Assembly: GCA_027858965.1 (NCBI GenBank)
Contig: JAQIBS010000193.1
Location: forward strand, 21,843-85,842
Source: Kiritimatiellia bacterium
GTDB lineage: Bacteria; Verrucomicrobiota; Kiritimatiellia; RFP12; UBA1067
DNA length: 64,000 bases
Reading direction: 5' to 3'
The first letter of the stretch is position 1. Each line of letters opens with the position of its first letter. Below, in pieces: positions 38,401 to 45,029 of the stretch. The translations under genes and the position numbers were made by a program. Under the pieces are notes generated by a model that was not told the DNA's origin, searched no databases, and saw only the letters and a list, made by a program, of their open reading frames with translations.

Positions 38401-40133
38401 GCTCCACAGATGTGGAATTGCGCAACGATGGCTTTAAGTCCTTGCTAGGTGTGAAGATGACGGCTCCTGCAGTTCCCTGGATGCAGGTTGCATTGACACC
38501 GGCTCAGGATGGCACTTTCACGCTGCCTGATCTGGCACCCGGTCAGATATTCACCTTCCAGATCCTGTACGCACCGGGTGATGATGTTGAAATGAAGTAC
38601 TACAGCGATGCTCTGAACATCACGGGCACCAACTCTGTTGCCACTAAAACGCTTAATCTCTATGCCAAAGTTACGTCAAAACTCACCGGCAGTTTCGCCA
38701 TTCACATTGAAAACAATCTCGGCCAGGTTGTGCCCGATGCATCAATCCGCGTGCGCAGTGCACTCGATGGTACGGAGCTGACCGGGTTCAAGACCGATGC
38801 GAACGGTGATGTCGATATTCCTGACCTGATGGAAGGCCGCTGGCATTGGCAGGTTTCGGCTGCCGGACATGCTTCACAAGCCGGTACATCGCAGGTTGAG
38901 GCTGACCTCGCTACCTCGGTGAGCCCCGTGCTGACCCGCGAACTGGTTACTGTGACCTTTACCGTGGTTCCTGTGCCTTTCACTGACCGCTATGAGATCA
39001 AGATTGAGCAGACCTTCTCTACCTATGTGCCTGTTCCGGTTCTGGTCGTTGAACCAGTCTATAAGAATCTCGGCAATGTAACGGGACCGTTCGAGAAGAC
39101 CTTTACTGCTACTGCCAAAAACTACGGATTGATTAAAATGACAGAGTTCACGGTGGAGGGTTCGCAGACAGCCACAGCCTCGCTGACGCCTGCCATCAGT
39201 TACTTGCCGGTGCTGGCGCCTATGCAGCAGATTGAGATACCCTATACAGTCAGATACTGGGGAGAGCAGAGTTCATCTCAGGAATCACTGGCCATGGCGT
39301 CAAAGAATGCTGTGGATGTAGCTGTCAGCTCTTTGTCAGTAGGACCTCTTGATACTACACCGGCAGCCCCGCAATACAATCCATGTACAGATGATTTTAT
39401 GGATGCCCTCGGGAAGTTGATGTCGTACCTCGCTGCAAAATCAGGTTCCATATCCGGCACCAGAGTTGAGCAAATGAAAGCTGCAATCAATGTGATATGG
39501 AAAGTGGCCGACAGCGATGCCGCACCCGTAGGTATCGGTGATATGGCAACCATTTATCAGACAATACTGTGTGTCGGTGAGATGCTTGGTAGCTCCTCGT
39601 CAGGAGGTAGTAGCAGCGCTGGCGGCGGCGGTGGCAGTGGTGGCGCCTACAATAACACAGGTGGGGGTTGCTTCCCGGCAGGCACCCCTGTACTGCTGGC
39701 CGATGGTACACTTCGCCCGATCGAAGCTGTCAAACCCGGTGATATAGTGCGTACAGGCCCTCGCAACGAAGATGTGGCGCGTGTGACCGAAACGTATCTG
39801 CGCAAAAACGCACTGATCCGTGAGTTGATACTGGACAATGGTGTAACACTTCAGACCACACCTGAGCATCGTATCTGGAGTGACTCGCGCGGATGGACGC
39901 TTGCCAAGGATATTCACGCCGGTGACCGTGTTGCCTGTCTCAACGACACCATTGCAACGGTGAAGGATGCCAGCGACACAGGCCGACTTGAAACGGTTTA
40001 TACTTTCGAATTACGGGAAGACATCGCGTATTACGCGCATGGTGTGCTGGTCAGGCATTTGTGCGGTATGCAATTCCCCTATATGACGCCCACTCACGGA
40101 ACCACGAGTAAAATAAAGGGAGGTGCCCAATGA
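23487..40133 (+). CDS. Giant secreted repeat protein with three RCC1-like propellers and C-terminal Hint domain
   Basis: 5,548 residues, uninterrupted, with a signal peptide (MNQLLRLMLIGAMVFFASAQ). Order by eye: right-handed beta-helix (~27-358); three copies of Calx-beta + Ig-like + jelly-roll module (~358-705, 709-1050, 1053-1390); three chitobiase/hexosaminidase-C-terminal-like domains with the RYTLDGSxPT phrase (~1392-1640); seven RCC1-like units of 39 residues (~1640-1911); two chitobiase-like domains; seven RCC1-like units (~2078-2353); two chitobiase-like; seven RCC1-like (~2522-2793); one chitobiase-like; InlB-type beta repeats (~2880-3110); SbsA-like Ig, fibronectin III, a second beta-helix (~3431-3620), many Ig/FnIII domains; a Gly/Ser linker; then a Hint domain from Cys 5395 (GCFPAGTPVLLADG) with T-x-x-H at 5458-5461 and YYAHGVLVRHLC near the end. 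Function unknown; probably surface adhesion or glycan binding. Confidence 0.93.
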   Translation: MNQLLRLMLIGAMVFFASAQNLTAKTNYVDAVSGLDINDGLTPATSKKTLQAAVDVAESGDVVLAAPGVYDQGGRPEGAASEGYDSLTNRVCIDKALTLRASNGPAETLIVGQRGTADNGLASNAVRCVLATYSGTMIEGFTITNGHTMAHDDWSDDSLGGGVRCGYSGVTLSNCVLSGNAAYFGGGVYYGKALSCRFIGNTAEEWGGGAEYGTFENCLFVGNSAGTYGGAVSDGDLLVHCTVVGNSAGTGGGGTAWTAFNNSIVYYNTAPQNPNYSWGWSFDGSCTVPMPDNSYMVLADAPQFANTNDWSDLHLTLYSLCIDGGSADYTISESTDLDGQPRIAGEAPDIGAFEWQGAVLPVISFAEQSADVSEDNGPVNIGLTLSPTQKTDVTLQLSYSGSATDSDDYTGAHANITFAAYQSETNFFLDIVDDALPEYQESIIVDLQTNSSFRFNHTVHSINIFDNDGMPEISNFLIDNGTGGCSNRIVTLSFETLNEPTEYAVSEDSAFTNVTWMTIGEQSISYTLSEGYGAKTLWVRVRKPDGAGYLISLPTSASIVYGPALDIAIDWPGVRFATDGGNGEQWFSVSNNVAQGGFLARSGKMLPSYGWIDSWLSLTVTVERASQIVFTVERFSNSGYVDFSRDGETLGMENSWEPGSHNYAFELEPGERVLQWIFHGWDEGGESGTQIVADNYYTLDAVSLQPLPPRVWFKTDDIFVPETSAASVAEVLLEWPLDQPLTVNYAMSGSADNTLDYTVSGTAGQFVIQAGETNGSFTVTGIDDSEPEHGEVAVFTLADGSAYRVGQPESYEVNILANDGLIDFFELLVEGGVPETTNQVVEIGVEASTIPSHILISENDDFSESEWQEFVPGMTFTLSAGYELKTIYVKVALPKAGGGYEESDVISASIKLVVCTLPVALDTDIAVTTLVNHSWLGQTNVTHDGVDAARSAELPSVQQYAYSYMSAMVEGPSIVSFWWKVSSYSYSSYYNGYLNFLVDGSIVEYIYGVQDWALVSYTLPAGTHTLQWRYDQRKYYANDNCGWVDQLTVTPDWPEVSFTATAQSVAEDAGTAIVSLQLNRQETDPVTVPYTFSGTASYGTDYTCAPSGSVTFAVGQTSQTIAVNITDDSLPESTENVELILSPADGVLIGSPSTHTVEIQPNDGTPVITSFALQSGGMTTTSRNITLDLEATGDPIDYRLSEDPGFAGAAWTAFTEMPGFTLSSGFGDKTLYVQVRTFIDGFGYAESDPATTVVTLIPTLADALGVVTAETGGAANWFGQTETSLDGGAAQSGMSANYYNTSWVRTTIEGTGTVSFQWFFTTGYNYGISLKCLTNGVLVATVTSPGTWTPVSLTFDTPGTHTLEWQLYSYYPTTSYSTRAYVDLVDLSGWIYPQVATPLFDPLDGTLFSDTQNVTLTCATLGSQIFYTLDGSDPTTNSVVYAAPITLSETTTVKARGFLTDAPDSEIAVATYIKSTATPLFDPPSGTQFVDELQVAITSSVAGVSIRYTLDGSEPTTNSLLYTTPVTLTGNTTIHAMAFDGETPASTISAATYALQPADAPTFDPGDGLLFDDTCSVVLSDTTVGAEIRYTLDGTDPTTNSTLYTAALTLSSPMTSVRARAFKSGMAPSDVTQAVYFRRGGIHIWGDASYGMSNVPADMTNASAFAMGYYHALALRDNGTVESWGYNGNGQGNVPADLTNVISVAAGGNHSLALLANGTVEAWGYNGYFQCDVPAGLDGVMAVAGGGAHTLALRGDGTVVAWGYNYSGQCNVPVGLSNVVAIAAGNDYSLALRGDGVVEAWGYNNYGQCNVPVDLSNVVAVVAGYYHTLAIGDDGAVTAWGRNNYGERDVPPGSTQMVAVAAGIYHSAAAGEDGMMVAFGYDGYGQSQVPAGMQHVAALQARRYNTGVQFDNFTPVEAMPPSGCWIVPGNDELSVYLTSTAAGTIRYTLDSSEPTASSPVYNGHLTLSQTATVQAGLFRGSERVGEIRTADYFKRVSMPSLSPVPHDQLIPAGGTLAVSAACVDAGAAIRYTLDGSEPTADSPLYTSQLVVSGKTLVKVRAFQDGLVPSETLSAFYAEEGMLYGWGYNGSTDYTAPTNIIDAVALAAGRTHTLALMPDGAVEAWGQNDYGQCTLPSGVSNVVAVAAGYRYSLALLADGTVEAWGYNNYSQCTIPYGLADVIAIAAGDYHAVALCADGSVHAWGSNGQGQCAVPAELGACIGIEAGQYHTVALLADSTVAAWGYNYRGQSTVPAGVSNVVAVAAGDQHTLVRFRDGSATAWGYNSDQQSTIPESVDQSIAIAAGSAHTLVLSLDGSIALWGDTRYDQGEPPADLLPSVTLIDAAYNYTLLQFGTPAPVTATPPSGSWIPAEDGTLPVYLNASGDGVIRYTLDGSEPSQTSAIYTGGLLIATDTVIKARFFNDALAIGRTLTANYLKRVAIPIFTPTSGSSFIPADGTLSVALSCTTPGAEIRYTLDGSEPTSSSGIYTSPLQLAQTTTVRTRAFKTGMAPSAVSLATYAVSGDLTAWGNNTHGQTTMPSDLVGVTQIAAGFYNNAALQADQSVRVWGYSSYGVNSVPADLTNVVAVALGTYHGLALRSSGTVTAWGYNGYGQSDVPAGLLDVVAISASLYNSSALKADGSVVIWGGSGNNILEVPAAVTNVVSLDLGDNHALAVRADGTVEGWGYNGYGQCNIPTGLSNAVAVACGKYFSAVLQSDGTVMAWGQNNYGQSTVPVGLSNVVAIACGNNHTLALTVDGNVYAWGDNSYNQCNVPSGLPKVAAIDAAADETFLQYGLLSPVTVTPPAGMMVPGSGYPFPVRLHGVKLGGAVRYTLDGSTPTSSSPIYDGSIMLGDGATVKAALFVAGVQIGSTASITYPLLPGGVVFNTITVAATPEEAGTATGGGAVRKYGATTVTATVTDPEKYVFARWLRNGVPVSTLSTYTFTVTENSLLTAVFELRTFPVTVTVTPSGLGWIRGTGWWSYNVTNTLSAYPYNGCEFLGWENAQSGAPLGSALTYATAVTNELALIARFKELVTSHTVTTLTDPAGIGAVSGAGVHANGALVTFSAPPAVTNGETREVFSHYLRNGSWATSANPWNWWMSRTDPETVEVTAVYVAQPLAPKVRLVNSNLNTPVPITDNMIVSVVFDRKMDSTVAPLVTVSNRASAVVKTLPASGTWSGSYVSGDTYRCPPLAFGRSEDGDCVLRVADARDTFGGILTSTNAWSFTVDATPPVPPILKLTQSNDTWFTVGWVDYAPPEDLNGFRIYVSETSFNTFAGLNPVSYYGSSSKYYTRYNIELDKTYWVAVGPLDRAGNMETVAQPLAVCIPRALPPSVALTVTAAGADIARLDWTGYLGNSFGFEGFHVYQATEPFGTVSNMMPIATLTKYIRNYTVSGLDRNLTNWFAVVGYNTRDEMIYEVDAQPWNDPYQGLITENTTIGAAGTVTEILGMLTVSSNAVLKIPAGATLAFHQGAGIEVEQGALMANGTALRPIHFTATNHQDVALQAGDWAGVVLGPQAGTSILRHLWIDYGSGLTLDGCAPTIDACSAHYNIPAAFYAKAGSTLTTSDALLLYNGTGLLAEPGAAVSITHSIIRNNQTNAWAIADASIAALNVWWGASEPVVLTSNLVGAVSYQPMLESEPLLTPAADTVDGNRNIGDSQVSLALAARVAEAMQISEDSSFANAFFDAYASPHTVELSAGGGSKTLYIRFRNNSGQISSTVILPINYITDGPRITSANIQEGSVLKRPFQVSASAASGLGVTALRLLVDDVVISSTNTTSLSAWWDVRSLATGTHRVRIEAEDSRGQLGVSSFNVRVAVDPPPNPVLSAPANGLLTVASTVNVAGTAEPFMPVTVKRNAMSAATVTAAADGSFSTVLSLVEGENRIVATVADAFGSGRSGERKVVRDSGAPEAVTLLDDGYIQGSGIQLTWLQPATGEVPTEYRVIYSSIPFTSAQAVSNTTVWTEDTQMAVTPMFDGRWYLAVEGRDLANNRSPISNVLTNDFDATPPSFTIAYDKPSPAGLGPIIVTVESSETLTSLPTVIVTPPASTGPTMLTVAETAPSRYTCTYTVQASAGSGLLVFKVTGTDLAGNKATAVLPQGPSMILDTKAPDGVLVASPDGLIQITNTVPMQLALTLDEIPATQPVLKFTPPESLMLTVALAGSGTNWFGTLELLPSMGSGIGSFSYTATDVLGNTGSLLSGVTQIELYNTALPEPPPAVTDLRASIDQKDGVIKLAWLAVLEAESYRLYRQAEVSGSVPDMLVASNLTAATYEDLPLEDGFYRYVVCSERRGSPAEPSPIALGYSDRTPPPIPQNLTAALSSNGVRVEWEYSTSGEQPTKFRVYRNGTLIRSNITPATRFILDNPARGTWVYTVAAVDRNSNEALSNEASIDMNLPGVVRTDVIVGEDRVPRITWQTRAEHVGVNLYRNGVKLNTSPLTGTSFTDSGLSGSAVTRYEVRGVNSEGTESAARQLPVCHITSTLAVNSEAGGSALLRYFDRCEVTVVNSTSDAVFESAELELTRNISGGASLTRSVVAVKSAPSGGSTSLGITFPCASVAGEQSFAGMLEQALDDASASVRYELSFDGDTPTLGQSQIEITVENQPVAGAACAPQARFYNRSQVPVDIVMWRNGQPGDVSIRVLDADETEVNRVDVMMTKSSLIPTPDSLRGFVRIPANGSTLMLLPEIIVPEALGEQSSATIKIVASHIYTACGEAGEEIAGPLEGSLPITPRLTPYTAFGLPEHAAYRAGENLVITGYAFNRTSGLPMTNVAVNAGVALDGYVWLVEGQSDSNGNFRVAWPILPGISGLCQVWAAHPDVSDRLNHGQTSIYQAYFRPAEGNVRMAANDVLTISLNAYNPGSFTFTNLISEFSAWQIVDGVTNMLPMSVVSGVVNQVESLGLPPKQLVPIKFKLYATEEALPSFNCRFELVTPEGLRIPFDALVGVTAPIPLITVASPAKGYVDMSLDRGNTRSTDVELRNDGFKSLLGVKMTAPAVPWMQVALTPAQDGTFTLPDLAPGQIFTFQILYAPGDDVEMKYYSDALNITGTNSVATKTLNLYAKVTSKLTGSFAIHIENNLGQVVPDASIRVRSALDGTELTGFKTDANGDVDIPDLMEGRWHWQVSAAGHASQAGTSQVEADLATSVSPVLTRELVTVTFTVVPVPFTDRYEIKIEQTFSTYVPVPVLVVEPVYKNLGNVTGPFEKTFTATAKNYGLIKMTEFTVEGSQTATASLTPAISYLPVLAPMQQIEIPYTVRYWGEQSSSQESLAMASKNAVDVAVSSLSVGPLDTTPAAPQYNPCTDDFMDALGKLMSYLAAKSGSISGTRVEQMKAAINVIWKVADSDAAPVGIGDMATIYQTILCVGEMLGSSSSGGSSSAGGGGGSGGAYNNTGGGCFPAGTPVLLADGTLRPIEAVKPGDIVRTGPRNEDVARVTETYLRKNALIRELILDNGVTLQTTPEHRIWSDSRGWTLAKDIHAGDRVACLNDTIATVKDASDTGRLETVYTFELREDIAYYAHGVLVRHLCGMQFPYMTPTHGTTSKIKGGAQ

Positions 40134-43100
40134 AGCGCCCATTCGCCCCACTCCACTTGCTGTGCAGGATCGCCACATTTATGGCACTGATCTGCGTTAT
40201 ACCTGTTATGAACCTGATTGCGCAACAGCAGTATCAGGGCTTCTGTGCTACAGTGAAGATTGAAATCCTTCAGGAACTTACCTTAGAGCGTATCGGGTTT
40301 CTTGCCACGCTGGAGATAAGCAATAACGATGCTGTAGATCCTATCACCGGATTCACGGCCGGACTGCGCTTCATAAAACCCCAGAATGGAGGTATAGAAG
40401 AAGATGCCACTGATATTTTCTGGGTGCGCCAACCTGAGTTGATTAACATCAATGGTGTTGACGGCGATGGCAACATTGCTCCCGGTGCCAAAGCTACGGT
40501 GAAATGGTTCATCGTACCTAAAACGGGTGCAGGGGGAGAGTCTCCGGAAGGAACCCGCTATTTTGTTCACTGCGATCTGGCGGGAAATATGCGCGGTGAA
40601 ATGATTCCCGAAAATGTCATGTTCGCCATCCCTGATATGATTACAGTCAAACCTGAGCCTGAATTGGAAATTACCTACTTCCAGCCGCGTGATGTACAGG
40701 GCGATGATCCCTTCACTGAGCAGGTGGAGGCTCCGATCCCCTTTACCTTGGGTGTCCTGGTTAAGAATGTCGGTTACGGTACTGGACTCGACCTGACAAT
40801 TCGCTCTGAGCAGCCGCGCATTATCGAGAACCAGCAGCTGTTGCTTCTGGTGGCTCAGCTCATCGGTTGCCGTGTGGGTGATGAACCGCTCGATAATACC
40901 TCGCTCACTGTTGATATCGGTGATCTGCTGCCAGGCGAAGCCCGCGTTGCCGCCTGGGATATGATTACTTCGCTCTCCGGCACATTCACCGAGTTCAAGG
41001 CTTCCTACACGCATGCCCCTGAATTCGGAGGCGAGGAGACTTCGCTGATTAAATCCATAACCGCCCATTTCATTCTGCATGAAATACTCAACGACACCGT
41101 AGGACGCGATGGTATCCGTGACTTCCTTGCCGATACGGATCGTGATGAAGATGGTCTGCCCGATGAACTTTATGAGAGTGATGGGTTTGTCCTTCCCGTC
41201 AATATCGCACAAACGCCCTTGCTGACATTGACTGAGCCCAATGTCTATTCGCTGACGGCAACAAACCTTGTGGAAGGTGCCGCCTATGTGCGCATCTCTG
41301 ATCCAGGGCAGAATAAACGAGCGATTGCCAGTGTAGTGCGGGCTGACGGTACCGCTGTCAATAGCAACAATTTCTGGACAACAACCCGCTATCTGAAAAC
41401 GGGTAATACCCGACTCGATGAGCTGCATATCTTTGATTTTGCGCAATCAGGGTTGACATCTTATACAGTTACATATGCTACAGCGACCGGTGATACCACA
41501 GACCCTGTTACAACCTTGGCCTTTAGCGGACCCGCTGTGCTGCAGAACGGTACTAACTATATCACCGAAGCAACCCAGCTCTATTTCCTCTCGCAGGATG
41601 ACAGTCCTGTAGCGGTCACTTACAAACCGACACCTGAAGCAGAGTGGCTGCCGGCTTATCCCTTTACATTGCCGTGTGGGGTACATACAATTACTTTCCG
41701 TGCGACCGACGAAGCGACTAACGCGGAGGACCCGCAGGTCGCAGTGGTTGTTGTGTTGAACCCGCAGGCAAACGGCAGCGAATTGTCATTGAATCTCAAC
41801 CGTACGTCACTTTCTCTATTGGCTGAGTTGGCCAGTGCGCGTCCGGGCGACGTGCAGTTTGATTTTTCAGCCACGCCTGGTTCACTGCCTTTGTTTGCCG
41901 AGGTTGATGTCTTTCGCGGGGTTCGTGCCTGGCCGCAATTAACAGGAGTTCCCGCTTCTCCGATGCGTCCGGGTTCGGTTGCCGTCACTGTTATGGGTGA
42001 ATCAGTCGATTTCTATCGCTGGCGCTTGAATGATGGCGATTGGTCGGAGGAACGATCTGTCACTGAACCGATCACTCTCGACTGCAATGGTGTTGGTGAT
42101 TATGCAATTGATTTGATTGCACGTTCAGTCAAAGGTGTATATGCTGTTGAGAGCGATGCATTGCACGCTGCCTGGAGTGTAGAAAGTGATGCGCCGCCTA
42201 TCACCCTGCTTGAATCACCAGCCTTCCCGGCAACCGACCAGACAGCGACTTTCCGACTGACTGGGGCGGGGGTAACAGACTACCGCTGGTCGTTCGGTGC
42301 GAACTATATTCATCCGAGTGCTTCGGTGGACACTCCGTTTGTCGTTTCAAATCTGGTTGACGGGGCCAATGCCGTATGGATATTTCCTAATCTGGCTGAT
42401 GGTGTACACACCAATGCAGGTTATGCGGCGTACTGCTGGACAAATGATGTTACCTACGGATATGACTGTTCAGAACTTGCCAGCGTGCGCAGTACAGATT
42501 CTTTGCCTTTGGCCAGTGTTAATCATTTTGTCTGGGATGGCCGTTCCGATACAGGGGCCTCTGTTCTGCCGGGCTGGTATACCGTTCGTGTCAGCGCCAG
42601 TAATGCCCTCGGGCAGGTGATCTGGGCCAAGAGCTACGTGCAGGTCGAGGAAATCGGTGCCGGTAACCTGGAGGTAGCCGCGGCTTCACGTGGTGTGCAG
42701 CATATGCACGGTCGTGGTGAATGGGTGGTCTGGACCGACCGCTCAGGTGATCAGTGGCAGATTTGGGCAAGAAATGTGGCGGATGACGGTGAAGCATTTG
42801 CAATCACCACGGCATCCAGTACACAGGATGATCCCTATACCGATGGCCGTTACGTGGTTTGGCAGGGGCGCCAGGAAGATAGCACATGGGCTGTCTACTG
42901 GACTGACCTTTCAAATACCAATGCTGGTGTAAATGTGCTCTCTGCTCTGCCTGACATCGATGAAATCAATCCGACAATTCATTGGCCGTGGGCTGTCTGG
43001 CAGGAACGCGATGTGCGCAGTTCAGACCTGCCGTTCCAGATCGTGGCGCGTAATCTTGTCACCGATGCACGGCGCAAGGTTTCGCCCTCTACGCAGGATC

Positions 43101-44113
43101 AGCTCGCTCCTAATGTCAATGCCGACCGTGTCGTTTGGCAGGACTGGCGTGATGTCGGTCCCGGTGAAATTTACTTCCAGGATCTTGAGTCAGGAGAGGA
43201 ACGCCGTATTACAACGGATCCGACCGGTCAGTATAATCCGACGATTTCCGGGGCAACGATCGTTTGGCAGGATAACCGCAACGGTGAACTGGATATCTAT
43301 GCTTTTGATCTGCGCGACAATCAGGAGAGTCGTCTGACCGCTACGCCTTATGATGAATCATCTCCGATCGTTGAGGGCGAGTGGGTATTCTATGTAGATA
43401 ACTCCATGGGGCCTGATCTGGAAAATCTGCGCTTGATGCATTTGGGTTCTCTGCGTTCAGCACCGATGACGCACAGCGAGTCCAAAAAGAGCTTCCCGGC
43501 GTTGCTGACGCGTCACACCGCGTGGCTTGATGTTACGTCGGCCGGTGCGCGTGTTGTGGCAGGCGACCTGCCCTCATTACGAGGGGTCTATGCCGAGCGT
43601 AATGCAGTTCCTGTAACACAACAAATGCTGGCAACTGCCACTACTGCCTTTGACCTTTTAGATCGCTGGCGTACTGAAGCCAATATTATAGAGGTGGCCA
43701 CCTATGAGCAACTGTGGCCTACCACTGTCATGCATCGCGCATTTCGTGATGCAGAGGGAATACTGCAGGGTGATGATTTTGACCTGAGTGTGGGCATGTT
43801 TGTCTGGCTTGGATTTGATCGAGCGCAACTGATTGATTTCGGCCCTGCCGAAAGCGGTTCGATTGACTTGGCTGAGGGGGCAAACGTTATGACTTACAGC
43901 GGCTTCCCTGTTGGATACTCCGGCTTTGATATGATGCGCGACATCGGTTTGGAAAATGTGCGTGCGTTACGAATGCACGATGCCACATCCGGGCGCTGGT
44001 TGACAGTACAAGTGGATGCAGGACAGCTGGTCGGCAATGATTTCGCAATTCCGCGTATTGCAGTGATCCTTGTTGATATGGAGATGGCTGTTACTGGATG
44101 GTGTCCGCAATAA
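40130..44113 (+). CDS. Large exported protein with TolB-like beta-propeller
   Basis: 1,327 residues; its ATG overlaps the giant gene's TGA by four bases, implying translational coupling. N-terminal hydrophobic export signal (~1-31). The N-terminal part (~35-330) is beta-rich with Ig/CARDB-like passages (GVLVKNVGYGTGLDLTI). An acidic calcium-type loop DTDRDEDGLPDELYESDG lies near 334-350. Further Ig-like domains follow, then a FlgD-like passage (FVWDGRSDTGASVLPGWYTVRV, ~800-840). A run of TolB/WD40-like blades occupies ~857-1104, with recurring phrases VVWQDWRD, IVWQDNRNGELDIYAFDL, RYVVWQGRQ. The C-terminus is beta-rich without a recognisable anchor. I do not know the family. Likely partner of the giant protein, perhaps at the cell surface. 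Confidence 0.82.
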   Translation: MKRPFAPLHLLCRIATFMALICVIPVMNLIAQQQYQGFCATVKIEILQELTLERIGFLATLEISNNDAVDPITGFTAGLRFIKPQNGGIEEDATDIFWVRQPELININGVDGDGNIAPGAKATVKWFIVPKTGAGGESPEGTRYFVHCDLAGNMRGEMIPENVMFAIPDMITVKPEPELEITYFQPRDVQGDDPFTEQVEAPIPFTLGVLVKNVGYGTGLDLTIRSEQPRIIENQQLLLLVAQLIGCRVGDEPLDNTSLTVDIGDLLPGEARVAAWDMITSLSGTFTEFKASYTHAPEFGGEETSLIKSITAHFILHEILNDTVGRDGIRDFLADTDRDEDGLPDELYESDGFVLPVNIAQTPLLTLTEPNVYSLTATNLVEGAAYVRISDPGQNKRAIASVVRADGTAVNSNNFWTTTRYLKTGNTRLDELHIFDFAQSGLTSYTVTYATATGDTTDPVTTLAFSGPAVLQNGTNYITEATQLYFLSQDDSPVAVTYKPTPEAEWLPAYPFTLPCGVHTITFRATDEATNAEDPQVAVVVVLNPQANGSELSLNLNRTSLSLLAELASARPGDVQFDFSATPGSLPLFAEVDVFRGVRAWPQLTGVPASPMRPGSVAVTVMGESVDFYRWRLNDGDWSEERSVTEPITLDCNGVGDYAIDLIARSVKGVYAVESDALHAAWSVESDAPPITLLESPAFPATDQTATFRLTGAGVTDYRWSFGANYIHPSASVDTPFVVSNLVDGANAVWIFPNLADGVHTNAGYAAYCWTNDVTYGYDCSELASVRSTDSLPLASVNHFVWDGRSDTGASVLPGWYTVRVSASNALGQVIWAKSYVQVEEIGAGNLEVAAASRGVQHMHGRGEWVVWTDRSGDQWQIWARNVADDGEAFAITTASSTQDDPYTDGRYVVWQGRQEDSTWAVYWTDLSNTNAGVNVLSALPDIDEINPTIHWPWAVWQERDVRSSDLPFQIVARNLVTDARRKVSPSTQDQLAPNVNADRVVWQDWRDVGPGEIYFQDLESGEERRITTDPTGQYNPTISGATIVWQDNRNGELDIYAFDLRDNQESRLTATPYDESSPIVEGEWVFYVDNSMGPDLENLRLMHLGSLRSAPMTHSESKKSFPALLTRHTAWLDVTSAGARVVAGDLPSLRGVYAERNAVPVTQQMLATATTAFDLLDRWRTEANIIEVATYEQLWPTTVMHRAFRDAEGILQGDDFDLSVGMFVWLGFDRAQLIDFGPAESGSIDLAEGANVMTYSGFPVGYSGFDMMRDIGLENVRALRMHDATSGRWLTVQVDAGQLVGNDFAIPRIAVILVDMEMAVTGWCPQ

Positions 44114-44144
44114 TGCAGGAGTTTGAAAGAAAGCGAGGATCAAA

Positions 44145-45029
44145 ATGAAAACATATTTACCTTATATGCTGTTGCTGTTCGGAGTGCTGGCTCTCAGAGT
44201 TGAGGCTGTTACAACCGCGGAGCTGCAAGCAATGTTAGCGACGAATGAGTCTGTCACATTGATCGATCTGCGTTCGCAGGAGGCATTTGAAGCGGGTACA
44301 CTGCCTGATGCCATGCGTATGACAGCACGTGAGGCGGCACAGAAACCGTTTAAGGGACTTGTCGTTTTTTTTGATGACGGTCTTGGCATTGACCTGGCTG
44401 GCAAAGCAGCCGTTGCGCTGGCTTCGAAAAATAACGAGGTGCAGGCTGATAAGCTGATCGGCGGTTTTGCTGCCTGGCGTGGTGTGGGTGGATCTACCAG
44501 TGAACGCAAGGGCTTGAGCTATTCTCAGCAAAACTATGTAAGCTATCAGCAGCTTTCCGGAGTGCTGACCGATCAGGCTGATGACATTGTGCTGCTTGAT
44601 CTGCGTTCAGCAAGTCCTGCCAAAGCAATGACGGCTCTGGAGTTGGCCGGAGGAACAGACGCTGCGGTACAGTCAGCAGTTGATCTGACCTCTGAGTTTC
44701 CGCAGTATACTGTGACCCGTACCCTGCCGCAATCTGCGGCTGCGGTGCCCTCTGCCGCATCTCCTGGACAGCTCGCGGCAGCCCCTGAGAAAGAAACTTC
44801 TCCTCTTTATGTGCTCATAGATGCGGGTGACGGCACCTCTGAAAAAGTTGAGAAAACTTTGAAAGCCAGCGGTTTGACGAGGGTTGTGATTCTCGCGGGT
44901 GGCGAGAATATTATTAAACGTAAAGGCGAGCCAGGGCTGTTGCGCCGTGGCTCAGGTACAGGGCTTGACGAGGAACAGGATGGTTCAAGTGACTTTGCGA
45001 CAGTTGTGGAAGAGGAGGCTAAGCCATGA
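44145..45029 (+). CDS. Exported double-rhodanese-fold protein, apparently catalytically dead
   Basis: 294 residues, N-terminal signal (MKTYLPYMLLLFGVLALRVEA). The first rhodanese-like domain (~22-115) has the opening VTLIDLRSQEAFEAGTLPDA and the closing KLIGGFAAWRGVGG. Where the active-site Cys loop should follow the central strand, it reads VVFFDDGLGIDLAG, with no Cys. The second domain (~130-275) is more divergent: DIVLLDLRSAS, later LYVLIDAGDGTSEKVEKTL and RVVILAGGENI, again without Cys. It probably serves as a binding or scaffold module rather than a sulfurtransferase. Its 3' end overlaps the next gene by four bases (ATGA). Confidence 0.8.
   Translation: MKTYLPYMLLLFGVLALRVEAVTTAELQAMLATNESVTLIDLRSQEAFEAGTLPDAMRMTAREAAQKPFKGLVVFFDDGLGIDLAGKAAVALASKNNEVQADKLIGGFAAWRGVGGSTSERKGLSYSQQNYVSYQQLSGVLTDQADDIVLLDLRSASPAKAMTALELAGGTDAAVQSAVDLTSEFPQYTVTRTLPQSAAAVPSAASPGQLAAAPEKETSPLYVLIDAGDGTSEKVEKTLKASGLTRVVILAGGENIIKRKGEPGLLRRGSGTGLDEEQDGSSDFATVVEEEAKP

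Noticed and set aside
39660..40133. Polymorphic toxin with Hint-released toxin domain
   Set aside because: After the Hint domain only about 20 residues remain, there is no toxin domain, and the next gene is a 1,327-residue exported protein, not an immunity protein.
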